In this document: positions 8,264 to 17,714 of the stretch, one piece after another
How the letters are laid out: each line of letters opens with the position of its first letter
Numbering within the stretch: the stretch's first letter is position 1
From: Rhizobium sp. NFR07
GTDB taxonomy: Bacteria; Pseudomonadota; Alphaproteobacteria; Rhizobiales; Rhizobiaceae
Length of the DNA: 64,000 nucleotides
Direction of reading: 5' to 3'
Assembly (NCBI RefSeq): GCF_900111905.1
Contig: NZ_FOKM01000018.1
Span: 1-64,000 of the forward strand
The notes under the pieces: model-generated
Told to the model about the DNA's origin: nothing
The model's database searches: none
What the model saw: only the letters and a program-made list of their open reading frames with translations
Position numbers and translations under genes: made by a program

Positions 8264-9442
8264 TCACGGGGATTTCGGCGTGGGCGGAAGAGGCGATGGA
8301 CCGCTGCTGCGATCGCCCTTGTCGAGCTTGGCATTGGCAAGGCCGAGCAGCGAGCCGGCATAGGCGCCGGGCGAACCGATCGCTTTTTCCCTTGCCGCCA
8401 ACCCGGCGGCCCTGCCGCCTGCGATCGCGCCCTCCGTCATTCCCTTCAGAACAGCTCCGGCAGCGGACGACCCGGCGGCCCGGGCGGACTGATATGCAGC
8501 GGATTCTGCCCTCATGGCAGCCATGCCGAGCGAGCTCAGGCCGGCGGCAAAAGATGCCGCCTGGCTCCCATGACGGATGCTCTCCATACCGCCTGTCACC
8601 GAGGAGCCCTGCACCACACCCTGCATGATATTGGGGACGTAGATTGCAATGATGAAGACGACCACGGCAATGCCGGCGATCGCGAGCGGCTTTTGATATT
8701 CGTCGCCGATCGTCGGTTCGTTGGCGAGCCCGACCAGCACCTCTGAGCCAATGCGGGCAATCATCACCAACGCCATGAGCTTCAGGCCGACCGAGAAGGC
8801 ATAGACCAGGTAGCGAACGGCGAAATCCTTCGTATGAGACGAGCCACCCATCCCCAGCATGATCATCCCCGCCAGGAGCCCGACATACATCTCGACCATG
8901 ACCGAGACGAAGATCGCCGCGACGAGCGAGAAGCAAATCACCGCGACGATCATGGCAAGCGCAGCCGAAAGTGCGAGCGCATTATCCTCAAAAACGCCGA
9001 ACTGGATCTTCTCCGACATCCTGGCCGCAACCGTCATGCCGGAGTTGAAGATGTCCGCCGGTGAAGCCGTGCCGCTGCGCGCGCCGATCGCAAAAAGGCT
9101 GTCGACGACAGCTTTTGCGAATTGCGGCCCTTCGGTCAGTACAAAGGCAAAGAATCCGATGAACATGATCCGGCGCACCAGTTCGGAAAACCAGCTTTCG
9201 AGCGAGGCCGCTTGCAGCGCCAACCACACGGCGGCGACACCGATCTCGATTGTGGCGAGGATCCAGAACAGGGATCTGGCCGCCTCCATCACCGTCGTCT
9301 CCCAGCCTTTGGCGGCGGTGGTGAGCTGCTGCTGGATCGATGTCAGGAGCGACCCTTCCTGCGCCAGAGACGGCTCTGCCAGAATGAGGAGGGTGAGCGC
9401 GGTGATAAGAGCGGGCTTTAAGGTTCGGGAAGACATCACCAT
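8264..9442 (-). CDS. trbL: Conjugal transfer protein TrbL (VirB6-like)
   Basis: 392 residues with an N-terminal signal-like segment and about six hydrophobic segments spread over residues 40-280, followed by an Ala/Gly-rich tail containing AGSLLGLANAKLDKGD. This is the polytopic inner-membrane TrbL/VirB6 component of the conjugation pore. The start codon at 9442 overlaps the trbJ stop, and a second possible ATG exists at 9436. The overlap with trbJ leaves no room for trbK, which normally sits here. Confidence 0.92.
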   Translation of the reverse strand: MVMSSRTLKPALITALTLLILAEPSLAQEGSLLTSIQQQLTTAAKGWETTVMEAARSLFWILATIEIGVAAVWLALQAASLESWFSELVRRIMFIGFFAFVLTEGPQFAKAVVDSLFAIGARSGTASPADIFNSGMTVAARMSEKIQFGVFEDNALALSAALAMIVAVICFSLVAAIFVSVMVEMYVGLLAGMIMLGMGGSSHTKDFAVRYLVYAFSVGLKLMALVMIARIGSEVLVGLANEPTIGDEYQKPLAIAGIAVVVFIIAIYVPNIMQGVVQGSSVTGGMESIRHGSQAASFAAGLSSLGMAAMRAESAAYQSARAAGSSAAGAVLKGMTEGAIAGGRAAGLAAREKAIGSPGAYAGSLLGLANAKLDKGDRSSGPSPLPPTPKSP

Positions 9443-10236
9443 TCGATCTTCATCCTCTCCCCGCCCGAGGTCGGCGGCATTGTCGGGCGAAAAAAGCGCT
9501 CTCGCCTTGCCTGTGCGAGGTCCTTGTCGGATTGCTCAGCCTGGAGCCAGGTCCCTGTCATCGTCACCTGCTGCGAGATCAGACCTCGCAGCTTCTGCAT
9601 CTGCCCGATCTGCTCGGCGGCGATCTCGTGGCCGACCTGCAGCGCCTTCATCTGGCCGTCGGAGGACTGCGACATGGCGCGCAACTGGCGCATCGTGTCT
9701 TCCTCGCTGTCGAACTGTTCGGCCGTCAGGCTCGCGGCCCTCAGGGTTCCGGAAATTGTGTCGCGATTGGTGTCCGACCACGTCTGATAGATTTCGGAGT
9801 AGCTCTTGCCGTCCGCGAGGTCAGTCTTCAGCGCCGCATAGCTTTTGAACCGCGCCTTGAGGAGATCGTCCGCATTTCCCATGGAAAACGCGATGCCTTG
9901 GCCCTGTTCAACAATGCTGCGCAACCTTTTGAGGTCACCCTCGATCTCGCCCCAGATATGGGCCGGCAGCTTTGCCGTGTTCTGCAGCATGTTTTGGTAG
10001 ATGTTGAGCTGGTTCTTTATCTGCTCCGCCAGCTGGGTGATCTGCGTGATCTGGTTGCGTATCTGCTCGCCGGACTGGCCGACCAGGGACACAAGCTCGC
10101 TGTTGTTGAGAAGCTGCGTCCATTCCGTCGCAGCGCCTGTCGCGGTACCGGCATGCGCGCTACCGATCCCATGATAGCCGATCAGGGCGGCCCATGCGAT
10201 CGTTCCGCCCCTAAGCATCCATTGATGGAAGATCAT
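9436..10236 (-). CDS. trbJ: Conjugal transfer protein TrbJ (VirB5-like)
   Basis: 266 residues. A signal peptide ending GIGSAHA is followed by a long alpha-helical region rich in Gln/Glu (QITQITQLAEQIKNQLNIYQ), typical of TrbJ/VirB5, the minor pilus or surface protein of the mating apparatus. Its start lies within the 3' end of trbE (26-nt overlap), indicating translational coupling. Normal length. Confidence 0.92.
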   Translation of the reverse strand: MIFHQWMLRGGTIAWAALIGYHGIGSAHAGTATGAATEWTQLLNNSELVSLVGQSGEQIRNQITQITQLAEQIKNQLNIYQNMLQNTAKLPAHIWGEIEGDLKRLRSIVEQGQGIAFSMGNADDLLKARFKSYAALKTDLADGKSYSEIYQTWSDTNRDTISGTLRAASLTAEQFDSEEDTMRQLRAMSQSSDGQMKALQVGHEIAAEQIGQMQKLRGLISQQVTMTGTWLQAEQSDKDLAQARRERFFRPTMPPTSGGERMKIEW

Positions 10237-12661
10237 CCGACACTCCTCTCGATCGAAGCCAGAATCGTGGCCAGTCGCGGCCGTGTTTTCGGTAAAGGCC
10301 CCGCACCTGCTTGATGTCCGACTTGCCCGAGGCGCCAGCGAAACTCAGGGCGATTGGCCCAAGAGCCATGTCGAACAGCCGACGGCCGGCTGGCGTGGCA
10401 ACGTAATATTCGCGCTTCGGGATCGCCGTCGCGATGATGTCGATCTGACGTTCATTAAGGCCCAGCCTCTCATAGAAATCCCGCGTTCCCGCCTCCCGCG
10501 CGGCGCCATTCGGAAGGTAGATCTTCGTCGGGCAGGACTCTTTCAGGACATCAACGATGCCAGACCGCTCGGCGTCCGAGATCGACTGGGTTGCAAGCAC
10601 TACGGCGCAATTGGCCTTGCGCAGGACCTTCAGCCATTCGCGGATCTTTTCGCGAAAGACCGGATGGCCCAGCATCAGCCAGGCCTCATCGAGAATGATC
10701 AGGCTCGGTGAGCCGTCGAGACGTTTCTCGATCCGTCTGAAGAGATAGGTGAGAATGGGCACGAGCGTACGCTCTCCCATATTCATCAATTGCTCGATCT
10801 CGAACGTTTGCAGCGATCGAAGCTCCAACCAGTCCTGTTCGGCGTCGAGCAGGTGTCCCATTGGGCCGTCGATCGTGTAGTGATGCAAGGCATCCTTGAT
10901 ATCACGCAACTGCACGCCGGACACGAAGTCGGACAGGGATCGCGCATTGGACATGGCCATCAGCGCGACCTGCCGCGAGATCGCGTTGCGATGATCGGGT
11001 TTGACGGTGACGCCTTGTAGCGCCACAAGCATTTCGATCCAGTCGCATGCCCAGGCGCGATCTTCCTCGCCGGTCAGATCCTCAAGCGGGCAGAAAGCCA
11101 GCTGTGGCTTGGCCTCCTCTCCGTCACTTCCGATCTCGTAATGATCTCCGTCGGACGCAAGCGTCAGCGGGAGCAGCGAGCGTCCCTTGTCAAAGACGAA
11201 TATCTGGGAAGATTCGTAGCGGCGGAACTGCGCGGCGATGAGCGCGAGAAGTGTCGACTTGCCCGATCCGGTCGGGCCGAAGATGAGCGTATGGCCGACG
11301 TCATCGACATGCAGGTTGAGGCGAAACGGGGTGGAGCCGCTGGCGACCTGCATCAGGGGCGGCGCGTTCGGCGGATAGAAGGGGCAAGGTGCCGCCGCTT
11401 CGCCGGACCAGACCGAATTCAGAGGCATCAGGTCGGAGAGGTTTGCTGTATTGATCAGCGGCTCGCGAACATTGCAGTACCAGTTTCCCGGCAGGCTGCC
11501 GAGATAGGCGTCGGTACTGTTCAATGTCTCGATCCGCGCGCCGAAACCTTCCGCCTGAACCAGGCGCCTGACCGCCTCGGCTTTCTCCTGCAGCATCTCG
11601 CTTTTATCGTCGAAAAGTACGATCACCGGCGTGTAAAAGCCATAGGCGACGAGTTTCGACGACGCCTGTGCGATCGCATCCTCGGTTTCTCCCACCATCG
11701 TCATCGCGTCTTGGTCGACTGATCCAGACTGCGTCTGGAACAACTGGTCAAAGAAGGGCCGCACACGCTGCTGCCATTTCTTCCGGGTCCGCTCGAGGCG
11801 TTTTCGCGCCTCTTCTGCATCGAGAAAGATGAAACGCGACGACCAGCGATAGGCAAACGGCATCAAGTCGAGACTGTTGAGGATACCGGGCCAGCTCTCC
11901 GCCGGCAGACCATCGATCGCGACCACCGCCAGATAACGGTTGTCCACCTTCGGCGTCAGGCCATGTTCGAGTTCGGCGGTCGCGACCCAGTCGAGATACA
12001 TCGGAATGTCGGGGAGCCGGACGGGGTGGTTTTCGCCACAGATACAGAAGCGGATAAGCTGCATTAGTTCATCGTAGCGGTTTATCCGCCCTCTCCTGTC
12101 GGTCACTTCGATCGTCTGCATCCGGCGGATCGAGAGGATACTGGCGAGGTACTGTTCGATCTCGCGGATCGCATTCCGAAAGACAAACAGCGCCGTATCG
12201 GCATGCGAGAGCCTGCGGCTCGTCTCGTCAGCGTAAATGTATTTACCCAGTTTCGAGGGCCTGCCCTGCGGGGCTCTGTAGGTTAGGACGATTGCGTGTC
12301 TGCTTTCGAAATGCCCCGTCTCGCGCTCGAAATGGGCGCGCCGTTCAGCGTCGATCGCCTGCGTCACCACATCTGGAAAGTACGACCGTTCCACCGAAGG
12401 ATAGTCCGTGGTCGCCACGCGGATGGCCTCCACCTGGATGATCCAGCCCGATCCGAGCCTGGACAGGACGGCGTTGACTTGGCGTGCGAGCTCGTTTCGC
12501 TCGTTGTCCGTCGCGCTTTCGGTGTCAGGGCCGGCAAAATACCAGGCCGCCATCAGCGAGCCGTCCTTCAGGAGCAGGATACCGTTGTCGACGAGCCCCG
12601 CATATGGGACCAGATCGGCGAAGGATGGACCGCTGGTGCGGAAGCGCTTGAGTGCGACCAT
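10211..12661 (-). CDS. trbE: Conjugal transfer ATPase TrbE (VirB4-like)
   Basis: 816 residues. The N-terminal VirB4/CagE domain is followed by a RecA-like ATPase with Walker A GPTGSGKS (residues 462-469) and Walker B SLIILDEAWLMLG (about 655), then ATQSISDA. This is the large hexameric ATPase energising pilus biogenesis and substrate transfer at the inner membrane. All catalytic motifs look intact and the length is typical. It overlaps trbJ and follows trbD by 10 nt. Confidence 0.96.
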   Translation of the reverse strand: MVALKRFRTSGPSFADLVPYAGLVDNGILLLKDGSLMAAWYFAGPDTESATDNERNELARQVNAVLSRLGSGWIIQVEAIRVATTDYPSVERSYFPDVVTQAIDAERRAHFERETGHFESRHAIVLTYRAPQGRPSKLGKYIYADETSRRLSHADTALFVFRNAIREIEQYLASILSIRRMQTIEVTDRRGRINRYDELMQLIRFCICGENHPVRLPDIPMYLDWVATAELEHGLTPKVDNRYLAVVAIDGLPAESWPGILNSLDLMPFAYRWSSRFIFLDAEEARKRLERTRKKWQQRVRPFFDQLFQTQSGSVDQDAMTMVGETEDAIAQASSKLVAYGFYTPVIVLFDDKSEMLQEKAEAVRRLVQAEGFGARIETLNSTDAYLGSLPGNWYCNVREPLINTANLSDLMPLNSVWSGEAAAPCPFYPPNAPPLMQVASGSTPFRLNLHVDDVGHTLIFGPTGSGKSTLLALIAAQFRRYESSQIFVFDKGRSLLPLTLASDGDHYEIGSDGEEAKPQLAFCPLEDLTGEEDRAWACDWIEMLVALQGVTVKPDHRNAISRQVALMAMSNARSLSDFVSGVQLRDIKDALHHYTIDGPMGHLLDAEQDWLELRSLQTFEIEQLMNMGERTLVPILTYLFRRIEKRLDGSPSLIILDEAWLMLGHPVFREKIREWLKVLRKANCAVVLATQSISDAERSGIVDVLKESCPTKIYLPNGAAREAGTRDFYERLGLNERQIDIIATAIPKREYYVATPAGRRLFDMALGPIALSFAGASGKSDIKQVRGLYRKHGRDWPRFWLRSRGVSDDLPSMDA

Positions 12662-12671
12662 GGCCTGATCC

Positions 12672-12971
12672 TCAATATCGTCGGAAGGGCGACGTGGTGG
12701 AGCGGTAATGCGGCCGATAGGCGATATATCGGAGGTAGACGGGCCGCAGGAACGGATCAGCCTTCGCCATCATTCGCAGGCAACCGACGGAGAACACCCA
12801 GAGGAGCGCGCCGAACAGCGCTGCATAGATCGTCAGGACGACGAAGACGAGGATGGCGGATGCTAGCCCGATGACAAGAACAAGCTCGCGATCGGCGCCG
12901 AACAGCAAATTGGGCCGTGACAGAGCGCGGTGGATGCGATTGCGATGGAGGCGGGATTGAGGCTCAGGCAT
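12672..12971 (-). CDS. trbD: Conjugal transfer protein TrbD (VirB3-like)
   Basis: 99 residues starting MPEPQSRLHRNRIHRALSRP, with two adjacent transmembrane segments (VLVIGLASAILVFVVLTIYA and the following FGALLWVFSVG), the usual TrbD/VirB3 architecture and length. An upstream reading to 13094 exists but runs into trbC, so the ATG at 12971, just after the trbC stop, is preferred. Inner-membrane component that works with TrbE. Confidence 0.92.
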   Translation of the reverse strand: MPEPQSRLHRNRIHRALSRPNLLFGADRELVLVIGLASAILVFVVLTIYAALFGALLWVFSVGCLRMMAKADPFLRPVYLRYIAYRPHYRSTTSPFRRY

Positions 12972-12972
12972 T

Positions 12973-13338
12973 TCACCCCTCACCTCTCGCGCCGAGCTTG
13001 TCGACGCTGACTGAGAGTGGAAGACCGATCGTGGCACCCGTTGCCCCGAACAATCCGACGATCGTTGTCGCACCCAGAAGAACGCCGGCGACAAGCACGA
13101 CGTAGACGAGACGTCGGGCGAAGTCGTTCAGCTCGCCGCCAAAAATCAGCATGCCGCCGGCGATTGCCACCGCGGCAAGTGCAATGTAACCGGCAACCGG
13201 CCCCGTGATCGACTGTTGGATCTGTTCGAGCGGCCCCTCCCACGGCAGTGAACCGCCAGAACTCGCGCGGGCCGGCGTGAGCGAGGCAAGAAGAATGCCG
13301 ACAAGCGTCGAGCCTGACCAAATCACATCACGCGACAT
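12973..13338 (-). CDS. trbC: Conjugal pilin TrbC (VirB2-like)
   Basis: 121 residues from ATG 13338 ([19 protein letters not shown]). A long signal peptide ending TPARASS is followed by two hydrophobic helices (about 60-80 and 85-110) separated by [11 protein letters not shown], the pattern of TrbC/VirB2 pro-pilins. Members are cleaved and often cyclised to form the conjugative pilus. The start overlaps trbB by 11 nt. Confidence 0.9.
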   Translation of the reverse strand: MSRDVIWSGSTLVGILLASLTPARASSGGSLPWEGPLEQIQQSITGPVAGYIALAAVAIAGGMLIFGGELNDFARRLVYVVLVAGVLLGATTIVGLFGATGATIGLPLSVSVDKLGARGEG

Positions 13339-14296
13339 GCTGAGGCTCCTCTTCGATGATGGTGACATATTGATCTGCGACAAGCGCATCGACATGCAGC
13401 AGGTCCCTCACTACGCGTCCCTGCGAAGTGCGCTCGATCGACACGACAAGATCGACGGCCTCAGCAATCACTTCGCGCATCGGCTGCTGGCTCGCCTCGG
13501 CCGTCAATTGTTCGAGCCGGCGTAGCGCTGACATCGCCGTGTTCGAATGGATGGTGGCCACGCCCCCCGGATGACCGGTGTTCCAGGCCTTCAGCAGCGT
13601 CAGGGCGGCGCCATCCCGGACCTCGCCAACCACGATCCGGTCCGGCCGCAACCGCATTGTGCTCATCAAGAGCCGGCGCATGTCGATATCACCGCAGGTG
13701 TGAAGCATGACGGCGTTGGCTGCCATGCAGCGAATCTCGGCCGTGTCCTCCAGGATCACCAGGCGATCGTCGGGTGCGCTCGCGACAATTTCGGCAATGA
13801 TAGCGTTTGCAAGCGTAGTTTTGCCGGAACCGGTTCCGCCTGAAACGATGATGTTTCTCCGATCCGCGACCGCCTTTTTGATCGCCGCCGCCTGAAAGCC
13901 ACTCATGATGCCGCCGCTGACGTAGTCGGACAGCGGGATCAGCCTTGCAGCGCGTCTTCTTACCGTGAAGGACGCCGCCGCGACGATTGGTGGCAAAAGC
14001 CCCTCGAACCGATGCCCGCCCAAGGGAAGCTCTCCGGACACAATGGGGCGGTCGACGTCGATCTCCAGGCATAGCGCATGCGCGACCGAACCGATGATTG
14101 TCTCCGCATCGTGGGGGGCGAGCGCCCCCGCCTCAGTCATGCGGGACCCGACACGCTCGATAAACAATCGGCCGTCTGGGTTCAGCATGATCTCGACGAC
14201 CGCAGGGTCATCAAGGGCGTCGCAAAGCAGATTGCCAAAGGCCTGCTGTAACTTGCGGATGAGACGAGGGTGGGATTTTAGATCGCTCATCGCCAT
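13328..14296 (-). CDS. trbB: Conjugal transfer ATPase TrbB (VirB11-like)
   Basis: 322 residues. Walker A GGTGSGKT at 153-160, an Asp-box-like segment [29 protein letters not shown] (Walker B region) and a His box GVATIHSN identify a VirB11/TrbB secretion ATPase, a hexameric motor at the channel base. First trb gene, 3 nt after traI, and so probably transcribed from the quorum-regulated traI promoter. Confidence 0.96.
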   Translation of the reverse strand: MAMSDLKSHPRLIRKLQQAFGNLLCDALDDPAVVEIMLNPDGRLFIERVGSRMTEAGALAPHDAETIIGSVAHALCLEIDVDRPIVSGELPLGGHRFEGLLPPIVAAASFTVRRRAARLIPLSDYVSGGIMSGFQAAAIKKAVADRRNIIVSGGTGSGKTTLANAIIAEIVASAPDDRLVILEDTAEIRCMAANAVMLHTCGDIDMRRLLMSTMRLRPDRIVVGEVRDGAALTLLKAWNTGHPGGVATIHSNTAMSALRRLEQLTAEASQQPMREVIAEAVDLVVSIERTSQGRVVRDLLHVDALVADQYVTIIEEEPQHVA

Positions 14297-14299
14297 GGT

Positions 14300-14923
14300 T
14301 CACGCAGCCCCGCAAGACGATAAAATTTCTGATCGATAGCCTTGTGGACGGAGTCTGAGGAACGTGGCGCAATCAACGGGTAGGATGCCTGCAATCGCAT
14401 CTGTCACACCGATGCGACAGGGGGCGGCGAGACGGTCGAACCGCCAGCCGACGCGGGACAGAATGCGCTCGAAGCGCAGATCGGTGACCGTTACGATCTG
14501 CGTGTAATGGTGATAAAGACACCATTCCAGAATGGCGGCTAACAAGGTCAGCGTGGCTTCGCTGAAGGTCTGGCCCGGCTCACTCGCCGTGATGCTCGTA
14601 TCAACGCAAAATCGGGAGCTCTCCACCATTCCCTGGTGTGCGGGAAGACCGGTGGGCGGGAGCAGTTGAGAAAAGACCGTCTCCAGCATGGTCGGTCCGG
14701 TTGCCGGCAGCAGCCTTGCGCATCCGGCAAGCACACCCGTGTCGAGAACTGCCAGAATGTAGGTCGGACTGAAGCAGTCAAATGCGTCCGCCTCGATTCC
14801 GTCTGCAACCGTTACGCTCCATCCGAGACGACCTGAAAAAACCCTTGCCCGCAAACCATGTTGGGCATGGATCAGTCGTCGTTCTTCCTCTCCACCCTGA
14901 CGGGATACTGCGAGTGCCTTCAT
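14300..14923 (-). CDS. traI: Acyl-homoserine-lactone synthase TraI (LuxI family)
   Basis: 207 residues from ATG 14923, preceded by GGAGAGGAG; the longer open frame upstream is not protein-like. LuxI-family invariant residues are present: RARVF and W35 in the N-terminus, D46 and D49, R70, E101 and R104 (ESSRF). It makes the N-acyl-homoserine lactone sensed by TraR from S-adenosylmethionine and an acyl carrier. It is the first gene of the trb operon and divergent from repA, the arrangement of Ti and symbiotic plasmids in which one regulatory region couples quorum sensing to conjugation and copy number. Confidence 0.93.
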   Translation of the reverse strand: MKALAVSRQGGEEERRLIHAQHGLRARVFSGRLGWSVTVADGIEADAFDCFSPTYILAVLDTGVLAGCARLLPATGPTMLETVFSQLLPPTGLPAHQGMVESSRFCVDTSITASEPGQTFSEATLTLLAAILEWCLYHHYTQIVTVTDLRFERILSRVGWRFDRLAAPCRIGVTDAIAGILPVDCATFLRLRPQGYRSEILSSCGAA

Positions 14924-15307
14924 AGGGGTCTCCTCTCCACTCGAGTCAGGCGGAGTAGAGCATCTGACAGTTGCTCTGGAAATCCGGAGAAAACTGCAGG
15001 TTAGGAGAGTGAGTCGCGCCCGGCGCCGGCGAAACTCGCTGCGATTTCGCGAAGTAAGACGTTTTCCCACTCAGAAATCTCAAGGGAACGGAACCGCAAC
15101 ATCCGCGCCGAGGCGGCGCAAAAAAAACCATAAGCTTATGAATACATGTAACAAATTACGGTATGACCGGTTGAGCGATGAAAGCAGCGGCGCGGATATT
15201 TAACGTTCAGTTCACCCTATTTCTCTTGCCGAAGGGAGGGAATCGGACATAATGACGATTATTGGGCCGTATTGGCCTGAAAACCGTTATCTGAAAGATT
15301 GTCCGAC
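14924..15307. promoter_or_regulatory. Divergent traI / repA control region
   Basis: About 380 nt separates traI (minus) from repA (plus). It holds the near-perfect 21-bp dyad at 14957-14977 close to traI, a short AT-rich stretch with the palindrome ATAAGCTTAT near 15131, and the repA leader. On related plasmids this region carries tra boxes and the repABC promoters; I could not find a canonical 18-bp tra box. Confidence 0.5.
14957..14977. promoter_or_regulatory. Near-perfect 21-bp dyad upstream of traI (candidate TraR operator)
   Basis: AGAGCATCTGACAGTTGCTCT has nine of ten possible base pairs around a central A (one mismatch). It lies 34 nt upstream of the traI start codon, where a LuxR-type operator or a repressor site would be expected. 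The odd-length dyad differs from the even 18-bp tra box of pTi plasmids, so assignment to TraR is inference. Confidence 0.45.
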
Positions 15308-16516
15308 ATGAACGCTAAATCGATGCCTTCGGCGGGAACATCGATGCATTTTGAAGATCAGATACTCGAGCAGGGCGATCTGATTTCAAAAAAGCTGCAC
15401 CTCCTGAGCGTTCAACGCTTTCCGCCGAATGCGCGCAAGAACCTGCGCAGTTTCAGCCTGGGCGAAGTTGCGTCATATGTCGGTGTTTCACAGAGCACCC
15501 TAAAGAAGCTGCACCTCGAAGGCAAAGGCCCTTCTCCCCAGACTTCATCCACAGGCCGCCGTTCCTATACCGCCGAACAGATGCTGGAACTGAGAGAGTA
15601 TCTTGACGTCCACGGACGATCGGACAGTCGCATCTACGTTCCCCGCCGGCGCCCCGGCGAGAAACTCCAGGTCCTGGCAGTCGTCAACTTCAAGGGTGGA
15701 TCAGGCAAGACAACGACAGCCGCCCACCTCGCGCAATATCTCGCCCTGACCGGCCACCGTGTGCTCGCCATTGATCTCGACCCCCAGGCCTCACTTTCGT
15801 CTCTGCACGGTTTCCAACCCGAGCTCGATCAGGTTCCTTCGATCTACGAGGCGATCCGATATGACGATGAGCGCAAACCTATTTCCGACGTGATCCGGTC
15901 TACCAATTTCCCGGGGCTCGATATCATTCCGGCCAATCTCGATTTGCAGGAATACGAGTATGACACGCCGTTGGTCATGGCAGACAAGCGATCGAATGAA
16001 GGCAAAAAGTTCTTCACCCGCATATCGAGGGCATTGGCCGAGGTCGACGAACGGTATGATGTCGTGGTCATCGATTGTCCGCCGCAGCTCGGCTACCTGA
16101 CCCTCACAGCATTGACTGCTGCGACGAGCGTGCTGATCACCATCCATCCGCAGATGCTGGATGTCATGTCGATGGGGCAGTTTCTGCTCATGCTCGGCGG
16201 CATCCTAAAGCCGATCCGGGCCGCGGGTGCCGAGGTGAACCTCTCCTGGTACCGATATCTCATTACCCGATATGAACCCACCGACGTTCCCCAGGCGCAG
16301 ATGGTCGGATTCATGGCGACGATGTTCAACGAGTCGATGTTGAAGAACCAGATGGTCAAATCGACAGCGATTTCCGACGCAGGGATCACGAAGCAGACGA
16401 TGTACGAGGTGGAACGGTCTTCGATGAACCGTAGCACCTATGACCGCGCAATCGAGTCCCTGGATTCAGTTAATGCCGAAATCGCAGACTTGATCAGGCA
16501 AACCTGGGGACGCTGA
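15308..16516 (+). CDS. repA: Plasmid partitioning protein RepA (ParA-like)
   Basis: 402 residues from ATG 15308 (TTG at 15299 is an alternative). An N-terminal HTH region (FSLGEVASYVGVSQSTLKKL) binds the operator; a deviant Walker A FKGGSGKTTTAAHLAQ and a VVVIDCPPQLGYLTL motif define the ParA ATPase. In repABC plasmids RepA with RepB segregates plasmid copies and represses the operon. Intact and of normal length; first gene of repABC. Confidence 0.96.
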   Translation: MNAKSMPSAGTSMHFEDQILEQGDLISKKLHLLSVQRFPPNARKNLRSFSLGEVASYVGVSQSTLKKLHLEGKGPSPQTSSTGRRSYTAEQMLELREYLDVHGRSDSRIYVPRRRPGEKLQVLAVVNFKGGSGKTTTAAHLAQYLALTGHRVLAIDLDPQASLSSLHGFQPELDQVPSIYEAIRYDDERKPISDVIRSTNFPGLDIIPANLDLQEYEYDTPLVMADKRSNEGKKFFTRISRALAEVDERYDVVVIDCPPQLGYLTLTALTAATSVLITIHPQMLDVMSMGQFLLMLGGILKPIRAAGAEVNLSWYRYLITRYEPTDVPQAQMVGFMATMFNESMLKNQMVKSTAISDAGITKQTMYEVERSSMNRSTYDRAIESLDSVNAEIADLIRQTWGR

Positions 16517-16585
16517 TTGTCGGTTGGCGAGACGTGGCTTTGAAAACGAGAATTCAATCGGCTTGACGCCCATCGGAGCAATAAG

Positions 16586-17563
16586 ATGGCACGGAAGAAC
16601 CTACTCGAAGGACTGGCGGACCTGCCGGAAGAGACAGGCTCATCTACAGTTTATCCCATGCGCGGTGCTGGCAGATCGCTCGTTCGGTCGCTCGGCGATC
16701 TTGCCCAGCAGGCCGATAAATTTCTGGAGGGCCAGGCGGTCGTCGATCTTGATCCATCGCTGATCGACGCTTCCTTCATTCAGGATCGCCTGCGTCACGA
16801 CGGCGATGATTTTGAGGAATTGCTTTCGGCTATCCGTGAACACGGGCAGGACAGTCCGATCCTCGTGCGGCCTCACGCCGATGCAGAAGGTCGCTACCAG
16901 GTCGTTTTCGGTCACCGTCGCCTGAGAGTAGCGCGTGAGCTTGGGCGATCTGTCAGGGCTGTTGTCCGCCAGATCGACGATCGCTCGCATGTTATTGCGC
17001 AGGGACAGGAAAACTCCGCCCGCGCGAACCTCTCTTTTGTTGAACGCGCCTTGTTCGCTATGCAACTTGACCGACGAGGTTATGGAAGGGATATCATTTC
17101 TACCGCGCTTGCCTCGAACAAGGCGGCCGTCTCGAAAATGATCTCCGTCACGGAGCGCATTCCGCAGGACGTCATCGCCGCTGTCGGTGCGGCACCCGGA
17201 ATCGGAAGAGAGCGCTGGATCGAGCTGTCCTTGCTTGTCGGCAAAGGGAACAACCTCGATACCGTCCGTGACCTTGTATCTCGTGATCACTTCCTCACAC
17301 TCGGATCCGACGATCGGTTCATTGCCTTGTTTCGGAGCCTGAACGACAAATCGAGGCCGGTGAAAAAATTCGAGACGGCTGCCCCGAAGGCCACCTGGGT
17401 CGCGTCGGACAATTCCGTACGCGCGGAGTTCAAGGGCTCTGGAAGAAACTATTCGATATCGCTGAAATCCGGTGATGCGGCGCGGTTCGGCCGTTATGTT
17501 GCCGAGAACCTTGAGCGACTGCACGCTGAATTTCTGACGTCATTCGAAACTGAAGGGAAATAA
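16586..17563 (+). CDS. repB: Plasmid partitioning protein RepB (ParB-like)
   Basis: 325 residues. ParB/Srx-like N-terminal domain with IREHGQDSPILVRPH and VVFGHRRLRVARELG, then a central HTH region (DIISTALASNKAAVSKMISV) and a C-terminal dimerisation part. Known role: binds parS centromere sites and works with RepA. It lies 69 nt after repA. I looked for the typical 16-bp parS palindrome nearby and did not find a convincing copy. Confidence 0.95.
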   Translation: MARKNLLEGLADLPEETGSSTVYPMRGAGRSLVRSLGDLAQQADKFLEGQAVVDLDPSLIDASFIQDRLRHDGDDFEELLSAIREHGQDSPILVRPHADAEGRYQVVFGHRRLRVARELGRSVRAVVRQIDDRSHVIAQGQENSARANLSFVERALFAMQLDRRGYGRDIISTALASNKAAVSKMISVTERIPQDVIAAVGAAPGIGRERWIELSLLVGKGNNLDTVRDLVSRDHFLTLGSDDRFIALFRSLNDKSRPVKKFETAAPKATWVASDNSVRAEFKGSGRNYSISLKSGDAARFGRYVAENLERLHAEFLTSFETEGK

Positions 17564-17569
17564 CCGCAA

Positions 17570-17621
17570 AAGAAAAAGGCCCCCCAACGTTGCCGTCGTG
17601 GAAGCCCTTCTCGGTGTAAGC
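17570..17621 (-). ncRNA. Counter-transcribed RNA in the repB-repC intergenic region (incompatibility RNA)
   Basis: The minus strand has a GC-rich hairpin (GGCTTCC ... GGGGGGCC) followed by TTTTTCTTTT at about 17577-17568, an intrinsic terminator, downstream of the promoter at 17628-17656. This is the hallmark ctRNA (also called RepE or IncA) of repABC plasmids, which pairs with the repC leader and limits RepC synthesis. Transcript of about 50 nt predicted; ends are inferred. Confidence 0.85.
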
Positions 17622-17627
17622 AGCTAG

Positions 17628-17656
17628 AGAATCGCATTTCCTCGAATCTCAGTCAA
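17628..17656 (-). promoter_or_regulatory. ctRNA promoter
   Basis: On the minus strand TTGACT (17656-17651) and GATTCT (17633-17628) are separated by exactly 17 nt, a good sigma-70-type promoter pointing away from repC into the antisense RNA. Confidence 0.7.
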
Positions 17657-17714
17657 GAGTTTTGGCACCGCTTTTGGTGGGCGAATTTCTTTTGCCTATT
17701 GGAAGGTGAAAGAG

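Noticed and set aside
7541-8746. Long plus-strand open frame opposite trbF/trbG/trbL
   Set aside because: Arg/Gly/Asp-rich shadow of the trb genes with no ribosome-binding site or motifs; trb frames on the minus strand are clearly real.
16640-17524. Long minus-strand open frame opposite repB
   Set aside because: Shadow of repB, which has all RepB motifs.
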